NCBI RefSeq assembly: GCF_000003855.2
Contig: NW_003101679.1
Span: 3,613,558-3,677,557 of the forward strand
DNA length: 64,000 nucleotides
Direction of reading: 5' to 3'
DNA from: Blastomyces gilchristii SLH14081
Lineage: Eukaryota > Ascomycota > Eurotiomycetes > Onygenales > Ajellomycetaceae
A program made the translations under genes and the position numbers. Position 1 is the stretch's first letter; the number at the start of each line of letters is the position of its first letter. Below are positions 1-11,462 of the stretch, piece after piece. The notes beneath the pieces are model-generated. The model did no database searches, was not told the DNA's origin, and saw only the letters and a program-made list of their open reading frames with translations.

Positions 1-102
1 AGAGTATCCACTCGGGGCAACCACCAATAGCCGGTTAGTTTTGCTTCTTGCGATGTTCTCACATATGAAAATTGAACAAACTAATAGATGAATGAATGTT
101 AG

Positions 103-2245
103 ATGCTGGGAACGAGGAGCTACGCGTGGAAATAAACACATTGCGATATGAACTAGACAATTTGAAACAGGAGCGGGACCTGACAGCTCTTCACCATGAG
201 AAGGAGCTTCGCGAATTACAAATTAGGGCAGATGCTGATTTTCGAAAGGCTCAGGTTGGATCTGCTATCTTTTTTTCCCTCTTTAACAACGAGCAATTAG
301 CGAACTCTCGGTTTCAAGACAAGGCTAACAACAAACTGGTTCAAAATAGGCAGCCGAAAGTAGCAGCAACAGAGCCCAGCATAAAATCGAGTCACTCACA
401 ACTGAGCTGAAAACGGTGCAGGAATCTGCGATAAATGAGAAGGCGGCCTTTGATAAACGGATACGAAACTTGGAAGATCATAACCGGTCGCTACAGGATA
501 AGATTGACGACACCCAATCCCAGTTGTCCGACCAGGAGCGACAATACAAGCACCAGATTAATGAATTAGAAGCAATTCGATCATCACTCCAGAAAACCCT
601 TGACGAAGTCCAAACCGATCTTCATCAGACCAAAGATAGCCTGCAGGTCCTTCAGGATAAATTAACCCAACTGGAGGCTGATGCCGGGGCACTTGAAAGT
701 GAAAACATTCGGTTAAAATCAGAAGGAACGGATTCAGGAACTCTCAATGTCCTAAAACGTGAACTTTCGGAGCAATTAGCACATGCTAAGCGACTGGAAG
801 CTGAGTTACGTCCGCTGCGAAAATCGCAGAAGAATGTTGAGGTTGTAGAAGAACAGAAAAAGGCACTTGAGAACCGGCTGCACTTAATGCAAGACGTGGA
901 GGTGGAGCTTAGAAATGTACAAATTCAAAATCAAGCTTTGGAGGATGAACGGCGGTCTTGGACCCGTTTGTTACAGTCGGACGGCCAAGATCTCGAATTC
1001 GAGTCACCCGAAGAAGTTGCACGAGCGCTTGTCGAAGCACGCATTGAGAATGCATCATTGCTCAATAAAGTTGGGACTATTCAGGCTGAGGTGGCTGAAA
1101 AGGCTGAGTTGGTGCGAAACCTGGAAACGGAAAAATCGAATCTTCAACAGGAGATTGCAAAACTACGTGCAGGTAATTCCGTTGGAAATGGCTTCGATTC
1201 TCGTGCGAAGACACGATTAGAACGCCAGCGAACCCTAGCGATGAGAGAGGTGGAATATCTCCGCGCACAGCTAAAGACCTTCGACGCAGAAGAAACCACG
1301 ATGAACGCAGACGAAACAACCTTCGATCAGCAAAAATCCGATCACATAGCGCACCTCGAGAGTCTCCTCAGCGAACATCGTGAAGAACTTCATAAGCTCC
1401 ATGAAGAGCTATCAAAGCAAGAAAAGACACCTGTAGAGGATACTAATGCTCCACGCGGAGTTAAACGCCCTCTCTCGCCAGCAGATAGCGACGCAGAAAG
1501 CGAAAGGCTCGCTGTGCTCACACGGAAAAACCGCAGCCTGCAAGACAACCTTTCAAAAGCAGAACAATCAATCGAGCTGCTCACACGCGAATTCGAGGCT
1601 ACAAAATCCCACCTTTCCACCCTCCAATCCCAATCCCGAACTCGCATACTTGAACTTCGCTCGAATCCCACCGCGGAAGCTGAAAAAGTTAAATTATCCA
1701 CTCTCGCGGTCCTGCGCGCTGAGAATCGCGACCTCCTAGCCCAGCTACGCAACGAGCGCGCGAACGTCAAAGTCGTACCCCTCTCCACCCTCGAAAGCAA
1801 AGAAATGGAGCTCCGCGAGATGGGAAAGACCGTCGCGGAAAAAGAGAAACGCATGCGACGCCTGAAGGAGATATGGACTGCAAAATCGTCCGAATTCCGA
1901 GAAGCTGTTGCGTCAGTTCTCGGATACAAGCTTGATTTTTTACCCAATGGCCGTGTCCGCGTAACATCCATGTTCCATCTTTCGCCAGCCTACCGGCACG
2001 GAGATCGCGATGCGTCTCCCGATGCGAGGGGGCCTGGGAGTATGGGTGATGGAGAGGAGAATTCTATAATTTTTGATGGAGAGAATGGGACGATGAAGAT
2101 CTCTGGCGGTCCGAATAGTCTGTTTGCGATGGAGATTCGGAGTCTGATCAAGTTTTGGGTAGAGGAGCGGAAGGATATCCCTTGTTTCCTTGCAGCTATG
2201 ACGCTTGACTTTTATGATAAGACGACGAGGGCTGCTAGGGTGTGA
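103..2245 (+). CDS. MAD1: Spindle assembly checkpoint protein Mad1 (5'-partial)
   Basis: Coiled-coil checkpoint protein that anchors Mad2 at unattached kinetochores and the nuclear envelope. Seen: exon 103-254, phase-0 intron 255-349 (GT..AG, branch GCTAAC at 324-329), last exon 350-2245; about 680 residues are visible. Nearly all of the first three-quarters is heptad-rich coiled coil. A Mad2-interaction-type motif (RILELRSNP, 1643-1669) matches the basic-hydrophobic-x-hydrophobic..NP pattern of Mad1 proteins. The C-terminal domain opens with an RLK motif (1859-1867, Bub1-binding in the family), followed by EFREA..LGYKLDF and ending FYDKTTRAARV. The ATG at 96 is probably not the start: it lies between a branch-like CTAAT (81-85) and an acceptor TTAG (99-102), so an intron probably ends at 102 and the N-terminus is off-window. 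A possible donor for it is GTATCC at 4. The family is usually about 700-750 aa, so little is missing. Long antisense and alternative-frame ORFs inside it are shadows. Confidence 0.93.
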
Positions 2246-2600
2246 GATTGCGGGATGTATAATTCAGTACTCTATCCTTTTTCCCACTTTTCCTCCTGCT
2301 CGTTTTTTTTTTCGTGAACCAGATGAACAACTGGCGTTTGCATTATTCTGCTATGCTATAGTCTCATTCTGTCTCCTCTCTAAGGGTTGGTTGATTCTTA
2401 CTTCCTTGCTTTTCCCTTTTAGCCCACTGAGTTCTTCAACCTATAGATACCTGTTTTCTTTCCTATTCTCTTTTGCTCCCTTTTAAATGTCTCCATGTAT
2501 GAATAGGAGCCATACCCCATCAATGGGGGAAACGTCACCATCTTCAAATGCGGATGACATGACCCGACTTTAAACATCCAGTTCGAAGTATGTAAGTTCC
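2246..2600. other. MAD1 3' flank, normal base composition
   Basis: Pyrimidine-rich sequence of ordinary composition (CCC, GGG and CpG present), without RIP signature and without a recognisable gene. It presumably holds the MAD1 3' UTR and polyadenylation region. Composition changes to AT-rich between about 2600 and 2760, which marks the left edge of the transposon isochore. Confidence 0.5.
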
Positions 2601-2654
2601 AGACTCACGAAAGTTTGTGAATATTTTTCGATCTTTTTTTTGAAAGTACTTCTA

Positions 2655-2745
2655 ACTCCCCTTTCGTTTTCAGATCATGAGGTCTCAACCCCTCCGGGGG
2701 GTCTGAAGGGGAAAATGATAATAATAATAATAATAATAATAATAA
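2655..2745 (+). repeat. Imperfect hairpin followed by an ATA/AAT microsatellite
   Basis: An imperfect inverted repeat pairs CCCCTT (2658-2663) and TCAGA (2670-2674) with TCTGA (2702-2706) and AAGGGG (2706-2711), with a CCCCTCCGGGGGG core. It runs directly into AAAATGATAATAAT... (to about 2745). The tail resembles the AAT tails of the LINE and SINE in this window, so this may be the 3' end of another short retroposon at the gene/isochore border. I could not find a duplicated target site, so that reading is weak. Confidence 0.4.
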
Positions 2746-2759
2746 CTGTCATCAACTCA

Positions 2760-3007
2760 TACATACTCTGTAAATTCACAATTAAAATTTCAAAGATAGT
2801 TTCAGAATTCTTCCAAAAATCAACTCAGCATATCAAACAAAATGTAAAATAGTTGAAAGTTGTATTGATGAAGCTATCTACAAAGAGCTTAATATAGTGA
2901 TTGGTGACGTGATCTAGAGAGATCGTCACAGGCAATAGCCGCAGCGGCTGCACGTTACAGCGTTTTTTGCACGGAAAAGTTGGTTTTTCTTTAATATATA
3001 GAGAGAA
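2760..3007. other. Unassigned junction with a palindromic, non-RIP-mutated island
   Basis: AT-rich sequence (2760-2900), then about 90 bp that keeps CpG and GC runs. It contains two palindromes: a 26-nt imperfect one (2904-2929, GTGACG...CGTCAC arms with ATCT/AGAT inside) and a perfect 13-mer AGCCGCAGCGGCT (2937-2949). It may be part of an LTR or small DNA element. From about 3008 the sequence becomes chromovirus B2. Confidence 0.35.
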
Positions 3008-3453
3008 GAGTAAGAAATCAAAGTGAAACAGTATCACTGTATTTATAAATATCTATTTCAATCTTGTAAAGACTCTGTGAGCTTCTGAGATAAGAAAGTT
3101 CTTACAGTTCTTTCTTCTTAATAATCTTTTCATTCTTTATTTATAGAATAACTTCTTCTTGTTTTCACTCTTCAGCATGTCTGTAAAAGTCAAGAAGATT
3201 CTCATAAATATAAAGATAAACTATCTATAAAAATTCACAAAATCTAGAAAGATCTGAATCTTATAAATACTAGTTAACTTCAGTCATAATAGAATAGTCT
3301 TAATTTACAAAGATTTCATCTGAATATTATCTACAGTAATTATATATTCTAGGAAATTAATCTAACAGATACTAAAGTTATACTTTATAAGCTTAATATA
3401 TAGTTCTATCTCATCTAAGACCTTTAACACAGTTTATATATACTCAGTGTGTT

Positions 3454-3725
3454 TGTGGCGGGCTGCGCCCGATCAATCATATAGACTATTCCATTACACT
3501 TCACAGATTCCGCCGAAAGCTCCAATCCTCGGTCGCTGATCCTCAGTCAAAAAACTCATGGAATTCCTATTCTTCCGCCCTGAAGCTTCACTGTGTACAC
3601 ATATAAATATTCACTTTAATTGTCAATTCTCACACTTTCTCTTTCTTTTCTTCTCTAATGTTTTTCACTTTGTTATATAAGACCTATAAATATTATACTG
3701 ATCTATTGAGCGAAGGCCTCTTACA
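3454..3725 (-). mobile_element. Solo LTR A1 of chromovirus family A
   Basis: A 272-bp LTR beginning TGTGGCGGGC and ending CCTCTTACA, flanked by 5-bp duplications GTGTT (3449-3453 and 3726-3730). It sits inside the B2 reverse-transcriptase region. No internal sequence is attached, so it is the product of LTR-LTR recombination. It keeps much more GC than the B2 DNA around it. Confidence 0.9.
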
Positions 3726-3748
3726 GTGTTCTTTCTTCTTTATAGAGT

Positions 3749-4005
3749 TGTAAGAAATCCCGCTTCTCATAGATTCTTTACCTCTATTTCTATCTCTTAT
3801 ATAATTAATAGAGTTAGTAGCTCTTGACTACACACAAATATATAGACTGAAGTTTATGAATACTATTCATAACTCAGCTTGAATACTATTATATATTTAA
3901 TCTCTGCATTTATTTTTCTACTATGAATACTTCTAGTAATTAACAGTATATATTATGTCAAGCTGCAAACATCTGAATAATTGTCTGTAAGTACTTATTT
4001 TTATA
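3749..4005 (+). repeat. 5' LTR of B1
   Basis: 257 bp. Begins TGTAAGAAATCC and ends CTTATTTTTATA, the RIP-altered form of CTTATTCTTACA seen at the 3' LTR. The LTR ends form an 8-bp inverted repeat TGTAAGAA/TTCTTACA. Confidence 0.9.
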
Positions 4006-5576
4006 TTTCAAGCTCTATCAGTCAGTAACTGTCTATTATAACTAAAAGAACTAGAAACTTATATACTTTAATCTCTATAAACTCTACTGCAGATACTCAG
4101 AAGTAGTTATCTAAACTATAAATAATCTCTATAAAAGAAGTCTCAGAGAACTTATTAATTACTTATAAAATATTATTCTCTATATCTGTGACAGAGAAAT
4201 TCTCTGAATTTATAAATAAATTAATCTCAGTGAAGAATATTTTTAAGTATCTTCTATAGAATTAAGCTATTTTTCTACAAGAAATACTCACTATCTGTAA
4301 ACACTTTTAAACTGAGTCTTTAGACATGATTTTCAGAGATATCTATAAACTAAAAAGAAACTTTCTTAAGCTGTAATTACTTAAGATCTTCTACTGAATC
4401 ACAATCTATAAAAGCTTTTATAAGTTTGTATTTAAAATTAACTTATAAGCTTAACTGTGTGATATAAAAGATGAAGAAATTATTATCTATATAATAACAG
4501 ATCTCTACTACATTAAAGTCAAGAACTGATTAAATTATCTAGAGAATAATTATAAGAGATTATACTAATCTATTCTTAAGATCTATTTAAAGAATCAGTT
4601 GAGAGATTTTATAAGTTAAATAGAGAATATCTAAGCTGTAATTATTTATATTAGAAAAAGAGATGAGAAATCTGATAAAGACTACTCACAGTACTTTATA
4701 AAATTATAATATAAATTAAGATCTGTGAAAACAGAGTTCTGAAATAAGATCTGAATAAAGATATTTATAAAGAGACTGAATAAAGATATATAGAATAAGT
4801 ATATTAAGTAAGATATTAAGTTCTTAACTCTGAAGAAATTGATAACTTTTATTTATTATCTATATATCACTGTAAGAGTTATAAATCTATGAAGAGTAGA
4901 TTATTAACTAACTCTATAAGAGTTAGAATAACAGAGAACAGATTTACTGAAAAAAGATAATAAGATATAGAGAGATTTATATCTGATTATTAAGTAAAGA
5001 GAGAGAGCTTTATAAACTTCTATAAATAAAGTATATAATAGAGAGATTAAGAAAAAGAGTTTTTACTTTATCTATTCTAAATTAGAATATCTCTATACAA
5101 ACTGTTCAGATAAATTAAAATAGAAATTTAAGAAGTTATAGACAGAGTCAGTAACAGTCTTCTTAAAAGTCTTAAAGCTAATATCTGAATCTGTTACTTC
5201 TCTAATGAAAATACATACTTATAGAAAGAGACTGCACTGCAGTACTACTATTCTATCAGTATAAAAAGTATTAATAAACTTGAGATCTCAGATCACTGTA
5301 GTGTCTTTAAAGCTTGTAAAATAAATAAGCTGAATAATGAAAACTGAGAATCTGCTCTTATAATAAGCAGAATGTAAGAACTCAGATCTGAGAACTAAGA
5401 AACTTATAAGAGTTATCTTTGAATTACAAGATCTCTCTGAAATCTGAAGAAGATTTGCAGAAACTGTGATTATCACAGATATAACAGATAATATATACTT
5501 AGAACTTATATAACTTTAAAGATACAATTCACACATAGCTGTCTGCAAGTCAGGTTTATACTTCTGATCAGTATTG
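4006..5576 (+). pseudogene. Degenerate gag region of B1
   Basis: Occupies the gag position between the 5' LTR and the RT. Its mirror copy is found in B2 (about 12300-13744). Every frame is closed by frequent TAA/TAG/TGA, and no motif survives that I can recognise, so the assignment rests on position. Confidence 0.5.
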
Positions 5577-5585
5577 ACAGACTTA

Positions 5586-5964
5586 TTTGACCTCAGTGAC
5601 TCAATGGTTAATGCGGCAACTCAGTAGCACCTTGGCATGGGAAATCAAGGCGCGTGGGTTCGAAACCCGCAGAGTATACATTAAATCCGGAACTCAAGCA
5701 CCTCAGGTTTCTAATAAATACAGAGATGTACAAATTGCTTCAATGAATCACTCTATATTCCTGAGCTGAGAAGTTATTATTATATGTATCTAATTGTCAC
5801 TTCTTTGTATTTTTCTATGTTCTTATTATCTTAGTATGATCTTAACACCTGTATTTTCTTCTGTATAATCAACACTTGACCTGTATTTAACATCACGTAA
5901 GAACTCATCATAAGCTTCTCTTGTATATAAGTATAATGAAAGAATAATGATAATAATAATAATA
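5586..5964 (+). mobile_element. tRNA-derived SINE with AAT tail (S1)
   Basis: A 379-bp insertion in B1, flanked by ACAGACTTA at 5577-5585 and 5965-5973; B2 shows the uninterrupted site with a single ACAGACTTA (near 12170, minus). The head carries tRNA-type RNA polymerase III promoter boxes: an A box TGACTCAATGGTTAATGCGG (5597-5616) and a perfect B box GGTTCGAAACC (5657-5667) inside a T-arm-like stem. The 3' end GTATAATGAAAGAATAAT (5931-5948) plus an AAT/ATA repeat closely matches the LINE 3' end CTATAATTGAAGAATAAT, suggesting mobilisation by that LINE. The ends of the presumed acceptor stem do not pair, so it is not a working tRNA gene. It keeps CpG sites and is less RIP-mutated than its host. 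Confidence 0.85.
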
Positions 5965-5973
5965 ACAGACTTA

Positions 5974-8900
5974 CTTATGAAGATAGAATCAGTTGATACT
6001 GCAGAGTTAATTAAAGTAGATAAGCTTATCTATATAATAACTTTGTAAATGTTTAAGAACTTCACAGTTATAAAAACTGAGCTTCAGATATTAGAGAAAT
6101 ATCAAGATCTTGCAGAGATATTCAGTTCAGCTAAGATAGCTGAGCTTTCTTTTTACTCTGAGAAGAATCTGATGATAGATTTAATAGAAGAGTAGAAACT
6201 CTTCTAAGAACTAATCTATAAGCTCTTTTATTATAAGACAGAGGTCTTGCAGACTTATATAAAGAAGAATCTGAAGAATTACTTTATCTAATCTTTATAA
6301 ATCTTTATAAAAGTCTCTGTGATATTTATGAAGAAGAAGAATGAATATCTCAGATTGTGTATAAACTACTGTGATCTGAACTTCAAGACTATAAAGAGTT
6401 ACTATCTTCTATCTCTGATTGAGAATGTAATCAACTGTCTCATAGAAGCTGTTATAATCATACAACTGAATATAATCAATATATATACATGACTGTGAAT
6501 ACAGTCTGAGAATAAATAGAAGACTGTCTGTAGAACTGCACTGAGATTATTTAAATATCTAGTGATGTTCTTTGATTTAACTAATATCTCTGTGAAATTT
6601 CAGTCTTTTATTAATAAAACACTTTGTGTATATCTGAATATCTTTGTAATAATATATCTGAATAATGTGATGATGTACTTTATGAAGAAGAAAGAATACA
6701 CTAAGCATATATAAACTATATTGAAGATCTTAGATGAGACAGAACTGTATATTAAGCTTATAAAGTATAACTTCAGTGTCTGTTAAATTAATTTTCTAGA
6801 ATATATAATCACTGCAGATAACACTCAGATGAAATCTTTATAAATTAAGACTATTCTATTATAATCAGAGTTAACTAGTATTCATAAGATTCAGATATTT
6901 CTGAGCTTTGTGAATTTCTATAGATAATTTATCTTTATATTTATGAGAATCTTTTTCACTCTTACAGACATGCTGAAGAGTGAAAACAAGAAGAAGTTAT
7001 TCTATAAATAAAGAATGAAAAGTTTATTAAGAAGAAAGAGCTGTGAGAACTTTCTTATCTCAGAAGCTTACAGAGTCTTTATAAAATTAAAACAGATATT
7101 CACAGATATAGTAATACTGTTTTACTTTAATCTCTTACTTTTAATCAGATTGAAGATAGATATCTTCTTCTTTATAATTTCAGAAATAGTCTTATAACTA
7201 CAGTTAAATAAGAACTGAGTTTCAGTGATCTCTTTCTCACAGAAGATATAATCTGTAGAGATTAACTATAATATTTATAATTAAAAGCTTCTTATAATAG
7301 TGAAATTCTATTATCACTGATATTACTACTTTAAGAGTCTTATAATAGTGATTACTATTAAGACTGATTATAACAGCTTACAACAGTTTGCTTTAATTAA
7401 GAAACTCTTATAGTGACAGATCTACTGAGCTCAGAGACTGAGTGAATTCTGATTCAAGATAGAGTATATTAAGAGAATTAAGAACTCAGTGAATGAACTC
7501 TCTCACAGATCTGACTATGTTAAGAAGATCAGAATAACAGATACAGAGAGACTAGAGAAGATAGAAAAGCTTCACAGAATACTCAGACTGAGTATTATAA
7601 AGAGATTAACTGAAGAGTCTCTCAATTCTCTGTAAGAGAAGAGAGAGAAGAGAGATAAGAAATCTATACAATTACTCTCTATAATACTGAGAGTTAACAC
7701 TCTGAGAATCTTTATAAGAATTCTTGAAGAGAATATCTATAATCTGAAGAGTTTGCAGACTTGAAGAAACACTGTAGAAGATCTGATATAAGAAGAAACA
7801 GAGTATAAGTCTTTGTAAGATTTTTTATTCAGATTGTCTAAACTGTAATTGAAGAATAAATATACTTAGTATATTCAGAAACTACTTATGACAGAAATCA
7901 ACTCTGTAGAAATAAAGAGTTAAAGAGACTTAAATAGTCTCTTATAAAGAGAGAACTGAATTTATATATCTATGAATAAGTTTCTATAAGTAGAACTTAT
8001 TAAAAGGTATTATAACTCTTCTCTAATAAGTTATTTTATAGATACTAGAACTTATAAGTTATTTATAAGAAAATACTTCTGACTGAAGATATGAAAATTT
8101 ATGAAAAAGATAGTAAATTCTTATACTGTTTATCAGAGTTTATAAATAGTGTGATTTAGATTGTATAAAGAGCTTACTTCTCTACTCATTCTACAGAAAT
8201 CTTGAGAATAGCTAGAAATAAACACTCTCATGAGTCTCTCTCAAAGTAAGAACATATATAATGCCTGCTTTGACAGTGTGCTGATGATAGTAGATTACTT
8301 TATTAAGATAGCACACTTTATATTTATCTATAAGAACTTAAAGTTAAAGAATTTAGCTTAGATCTTTATCTACAATGTAATTCAGTTATATAAGTTATCT
8401 ATGAATATTATCTTAGATAGAGAATTAATCTTTATAGAGAAGTTCTGATCTAATCTGATAATCATACTGAAGATCTTGTAAGATCTAAGTACAGCTTTTC
8501 ATTAATAGACAGATGATTAGATAGAATATCTGATAAGTATATTAAAATAATATCTGTAGTACTTTGTCAATTACAATTAGAATTACTAAGTGTGTTAATT
8601 ATCACTCACAGAGTTCATATATAACAACTTAAAATATATTAATACAGATAAAATTCTCTTTAAGATACTCACTGAGACTTATCTGCAGATAATCTTGATA
8701 AACTTATAAGAGTATACTATAAAGTATAATGATGTCTGTGAATGAGCTAAGAGAATTCAGAATATTCAGAAGAAAGTCTGTGAATTCTTGAGAAAGACTT
8801 AAGAGTATCAGAAGAGATACTATGACTTCAAGTATATTATAAAGAGTTTTAAGAAAGATAATAGAGTCTGACTAACTCTACAAAATATTATCATACAGAG

Positions 8901-9300
8901 ATCTAGTAAGAAGCTGAATCTCTTATAAATAGAGTCTTATAAGATTATGAAGAAAGTTAGTTTATAGTTCTATAGATTGAAATTATCATCTGAGCTGTAG
9001 ATATATAATATTTTTTATATCTCTTTATTCTGCAAATATAAGAAATTTTTAGAAGAGAACTCTGTGACTCATCACTCTATTTATAAAATACTAGAGAGTG
9101 AAAGAGAATATTAGATCAAAGAGATTATTAACTCAGAGAAGTGAGATTATAAGCTCTGATTCAAGATTTAGTAGTAAGAATATTCTGATAAGATAAATGA
9201 GTTCACTTGAAAATCATCTGAGTAGATAAGACATCTGTAGAAGCTGAGATATAACTTTTATACTATGAATTCTGATAAGTTAGAATAATGTAGTCTTCAC
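5974..9300 (+). pseudogene. Degenerate pol of B1 (RT, RNase H, integrase, chromodomain)
   Basis: Conceptual translation across stops shows the chromovirus order. RT: DLAEIFSSAK, then VIFMKKKNEYLRLCINY (about 6310-6370), and FDLTNISVKFQSFINK followed by YLNN at 6655-6666, where YLDD is expected; both Asp-to-Asn changes are GAT to AAT. Integrase: an SDRG-like segment with Asp at 8416-8418 and TDDxIE with Glu at 8524-8526, exactly 35 residues apart (DD35E); the first catalytic Asp is not recognisable. A C-terminal chromodomain-like stretch (FKI..EYSDKINEFT, about 9110-9280) follows. Non-functional. Confidence 0.82.
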
Positions 9301-11199
9301 TAAGAATCTGATTATAATAAAGATATTAATACTGTCATTTATAAATTCTAGTCTATAAGATAATGAATTTCTACTGAGATGAACAGTTCACAGTATATGT
9401 AAAGAGAAGAAGAAATCATATTGTCATTAGAAGCTAAAAAACAAAGAAAATAAAAACAGAACTGTGAACACAATTTAGAGATTAACAAAGAAAAAACAAA
9501 GAAAACTCACACTCACATTCTCAATTCTTATAACTATTAATTCTTCTCTTTAAAGAAGCAGAGAGTATTATGTCTGTGATACAGACAATTATTACATTTG
9601 ATATGAAGACTGTCAGAAATGCACAGACTTCAGAAGAGCTGAATATCAGAATGTGTATAGTTGTAGCAGAACCTTGAAAGCTGACTATCTATGTATGTAA
9701 TTAGATATCTCTTATAAATCTGTGTCTGCTTTCTCAGTTATACTGAAGTATTCAGTCTGAAAATAATTGAGATATAAAGAGAGAGCTTGTCTACTTAGGT
9801 CAACTTCTGTCACAAATTCATGATATTTGCATTGTTTTAATTACTTAGATTTTATAAGTATCTGATAATTCATCTCTTATTGATAATGAGATTGTGAAAA
9901 TGCGCTGCAGTGTGAGAACTATTAATAGAGAATCTAGACATATTTACATATATCTGATCAGAGATTGTGTGAGTAGAAAGAGAGTGATTATAGACCGGTG
10001 AGACTATAGAGAACACTGACAGCACTAAGAGCTTTGCAGAAACTGTTAGCTAGAATCTATAAGAAATTATTTACAGAGAGACTTACAGCAAAGAGCAGAA
10101 CTGCACTGCTTGAAGTTAGAGACTGATCTGAGAAAGATAGAAGATTAACTACTGATCTGAAGATTGAGTGCAGTGACAGAGCTGAAAGAGATGAAGATAC
10201 TGTTATAAGTGATAACATCTCTGCTTTATCAGTCAGTAAAAAGTAATTAGAGAACTTACAGAGACACTTATAAGAAGCTGAGTAGTAATCAGACATTGTT
10301 TATAAAGATATTAAAATTAAAAAATTTTTTATTCTTGAGAAGTTCTTGAATCAATATATAGATATTATTAGAAACACACTCTCTCTATTATCTGAATAAA
10401 AATACTTTATAAATGAATAAGAATACTCACAGTTTATGAGAATGAAAGCTGTTATAGAAAAAGAAAAAAGAAGATAGAATTTTACAGACAGATCTGAGAT
10501 ATTTATACTACTTTAAAGAGATTTATTTACACTATAAGTAATGGTATAAAACAGTCAGATCACTCTAGTAAATGAAGAGTGATTATAAATTATAGATCTG
10601 AATCTTTCTATATAAATATAAAGAGTGATTGCAGATCACAGACATCTTGATTCTACAATTCTACAGAGTTAATGAAAGAATGAAAAATTCCTCACAATTC
10701 TACAGTGTCAAAGAATGATGATTTATGAGAATAAGTGAAAGATTAACTCACAAATAGTTCTCTTTAATAAGAGTGATCTCACAGAAAGTGATTCATCTGT
10801 AAGATGAATCTGTGTAATGATCATATAAGAATCTCATAGAAAAATGATTGAAGATTAACTGAAACTCTTTAGATTAAAAGATATAGAATGAATCTGTATG
10901 ATGATTACATAAGAATCTCACAGAAATAATTGAGAGTTAATCAGAACTCTTCTATATGAAAGATGTGAGATGAATCTATATAATAGTCAGAGAAAGATCT
11001 GCAGCTTACAAAGAATTTCACAGAATAAGAAACTGAGTGACAGACTCTTTTCTCTTTATAATAACAAGAGATTTTTCCTCACTGAGATTTTTTATAGATA
11101 TAAAGGATTTTTAGTGAGTATTACTGCAGTGCTGAGTCTGATTCTATGAAATCACTCAGTGAAAGGCTTCACAGACAAAGTCTTAGAGAGAAAGAAATA
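9300..11199 (+). other. Long 3' non-coding region of B1
   Basis: 1.9 kb between the chromodomain and the 3' LTR with no recognisable protein. It contains an approximately 83-bp tandem repeat (10804-10990). The distal half recurs in fragment B3 (39698-40340), so it is a genuine part of family B rather than a private insertion. An antisense ORF at 10057-10296 has no support. Confidence 0.6.
10804..10990 (+). repeat. ~83-bp tandem repeat, 2+ units
   Basis: Units begin ATGAATCTG/ATGAATCTA at 10804, 10888 and 10970 (spacing 84 and 82 bp), each followed by an AATGAT..A and AAGAATCTCA-type core. The third unit is partial. The same array is present in B3 near 39945-40140. Confidence 0.75.
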
Positions 11200-11457
11200 T
11201 GTAAGAAATTCTGCTTCTTACAGATTCTTTATCTCTATTTCTATCTCTTATATAATTAATAGAGTTAGCAGCTCTTGACTACATACAACTATATAGACTG
11301 AAGTTCATAAATACTATTTCATAACTCAGCTTGAATACTATTATACATTTAATCTCTACATTTATCTTTCTACTGTGAATACTTTTAGTAGTTAACAGTA
11401 CATATCACGCTAAGCTGCAAACACCTGAATAATCGCCTGCAAGCACTTATTCTTACA
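11200..11457 (+). repeat. 3' LTR of B1
   Basis: 258 bp, TGTAAGAAATTCTG...ATTCTTACA, preceded by a purine-rich primer tract. It keeps more C and G than the 5' LTR (for example CGCCTGCAAGC near the end). Confidence 0.9.
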
Positions 11458-11462
11458 AGAGT

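Larger units (their letters stand above)
3749..11457 (+). mobile_element. Chromovirus family B, copy B1, full length
   Basis: A 7,709-bp Ty3/gypsy-type element with direct LTRs 3749-4005 and 11200-11457 and a 5-bp target duplication AGAGT (3744-3748 and 11458-11462). Order on the plus strand: LTR, gag region (about 4006-5576), pol (RT, RNase H, integrase, chromodomain; about 5974-9300), an unusually long 1.9-kb 3' region, a purine tract AGAGAGAAAGAAA (11185-11197), LTR. Interrupted by a SINE at 5586-5964. Coding parts are full of stops produced by C-to-T/G-to-A changes. It inserted into an opposite-orientation copy of its own family (B2). Confidence 0.92.

Noticed and set aside
96..98. ATG at 96 as the MAD1 start codon
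   Set aside because: It sits between a branch-like CTAAT and an AG acceptor, and starting there would leave the protein without the usual N-terminal residues.
1390..1971. 193-codon antisense ORF inside MAD1
   Set aside because: Arg/Ser-rich shadow of the MAD1 coiled-coil codons; no independent motif.
5590..5677. Functional tRNA gene
   Set aside because: The T-arm and B box are excellent, but the putative acceptor strands do not pair and the segment is the head of a TSD-flanked 379-bp insertion. Better explained as a SINE.
10804..10990. CRISPR-like array
   Set aside because: Units are contiguous tandem repeats with no unique spacers, in a eukaryotic retrotransposon.
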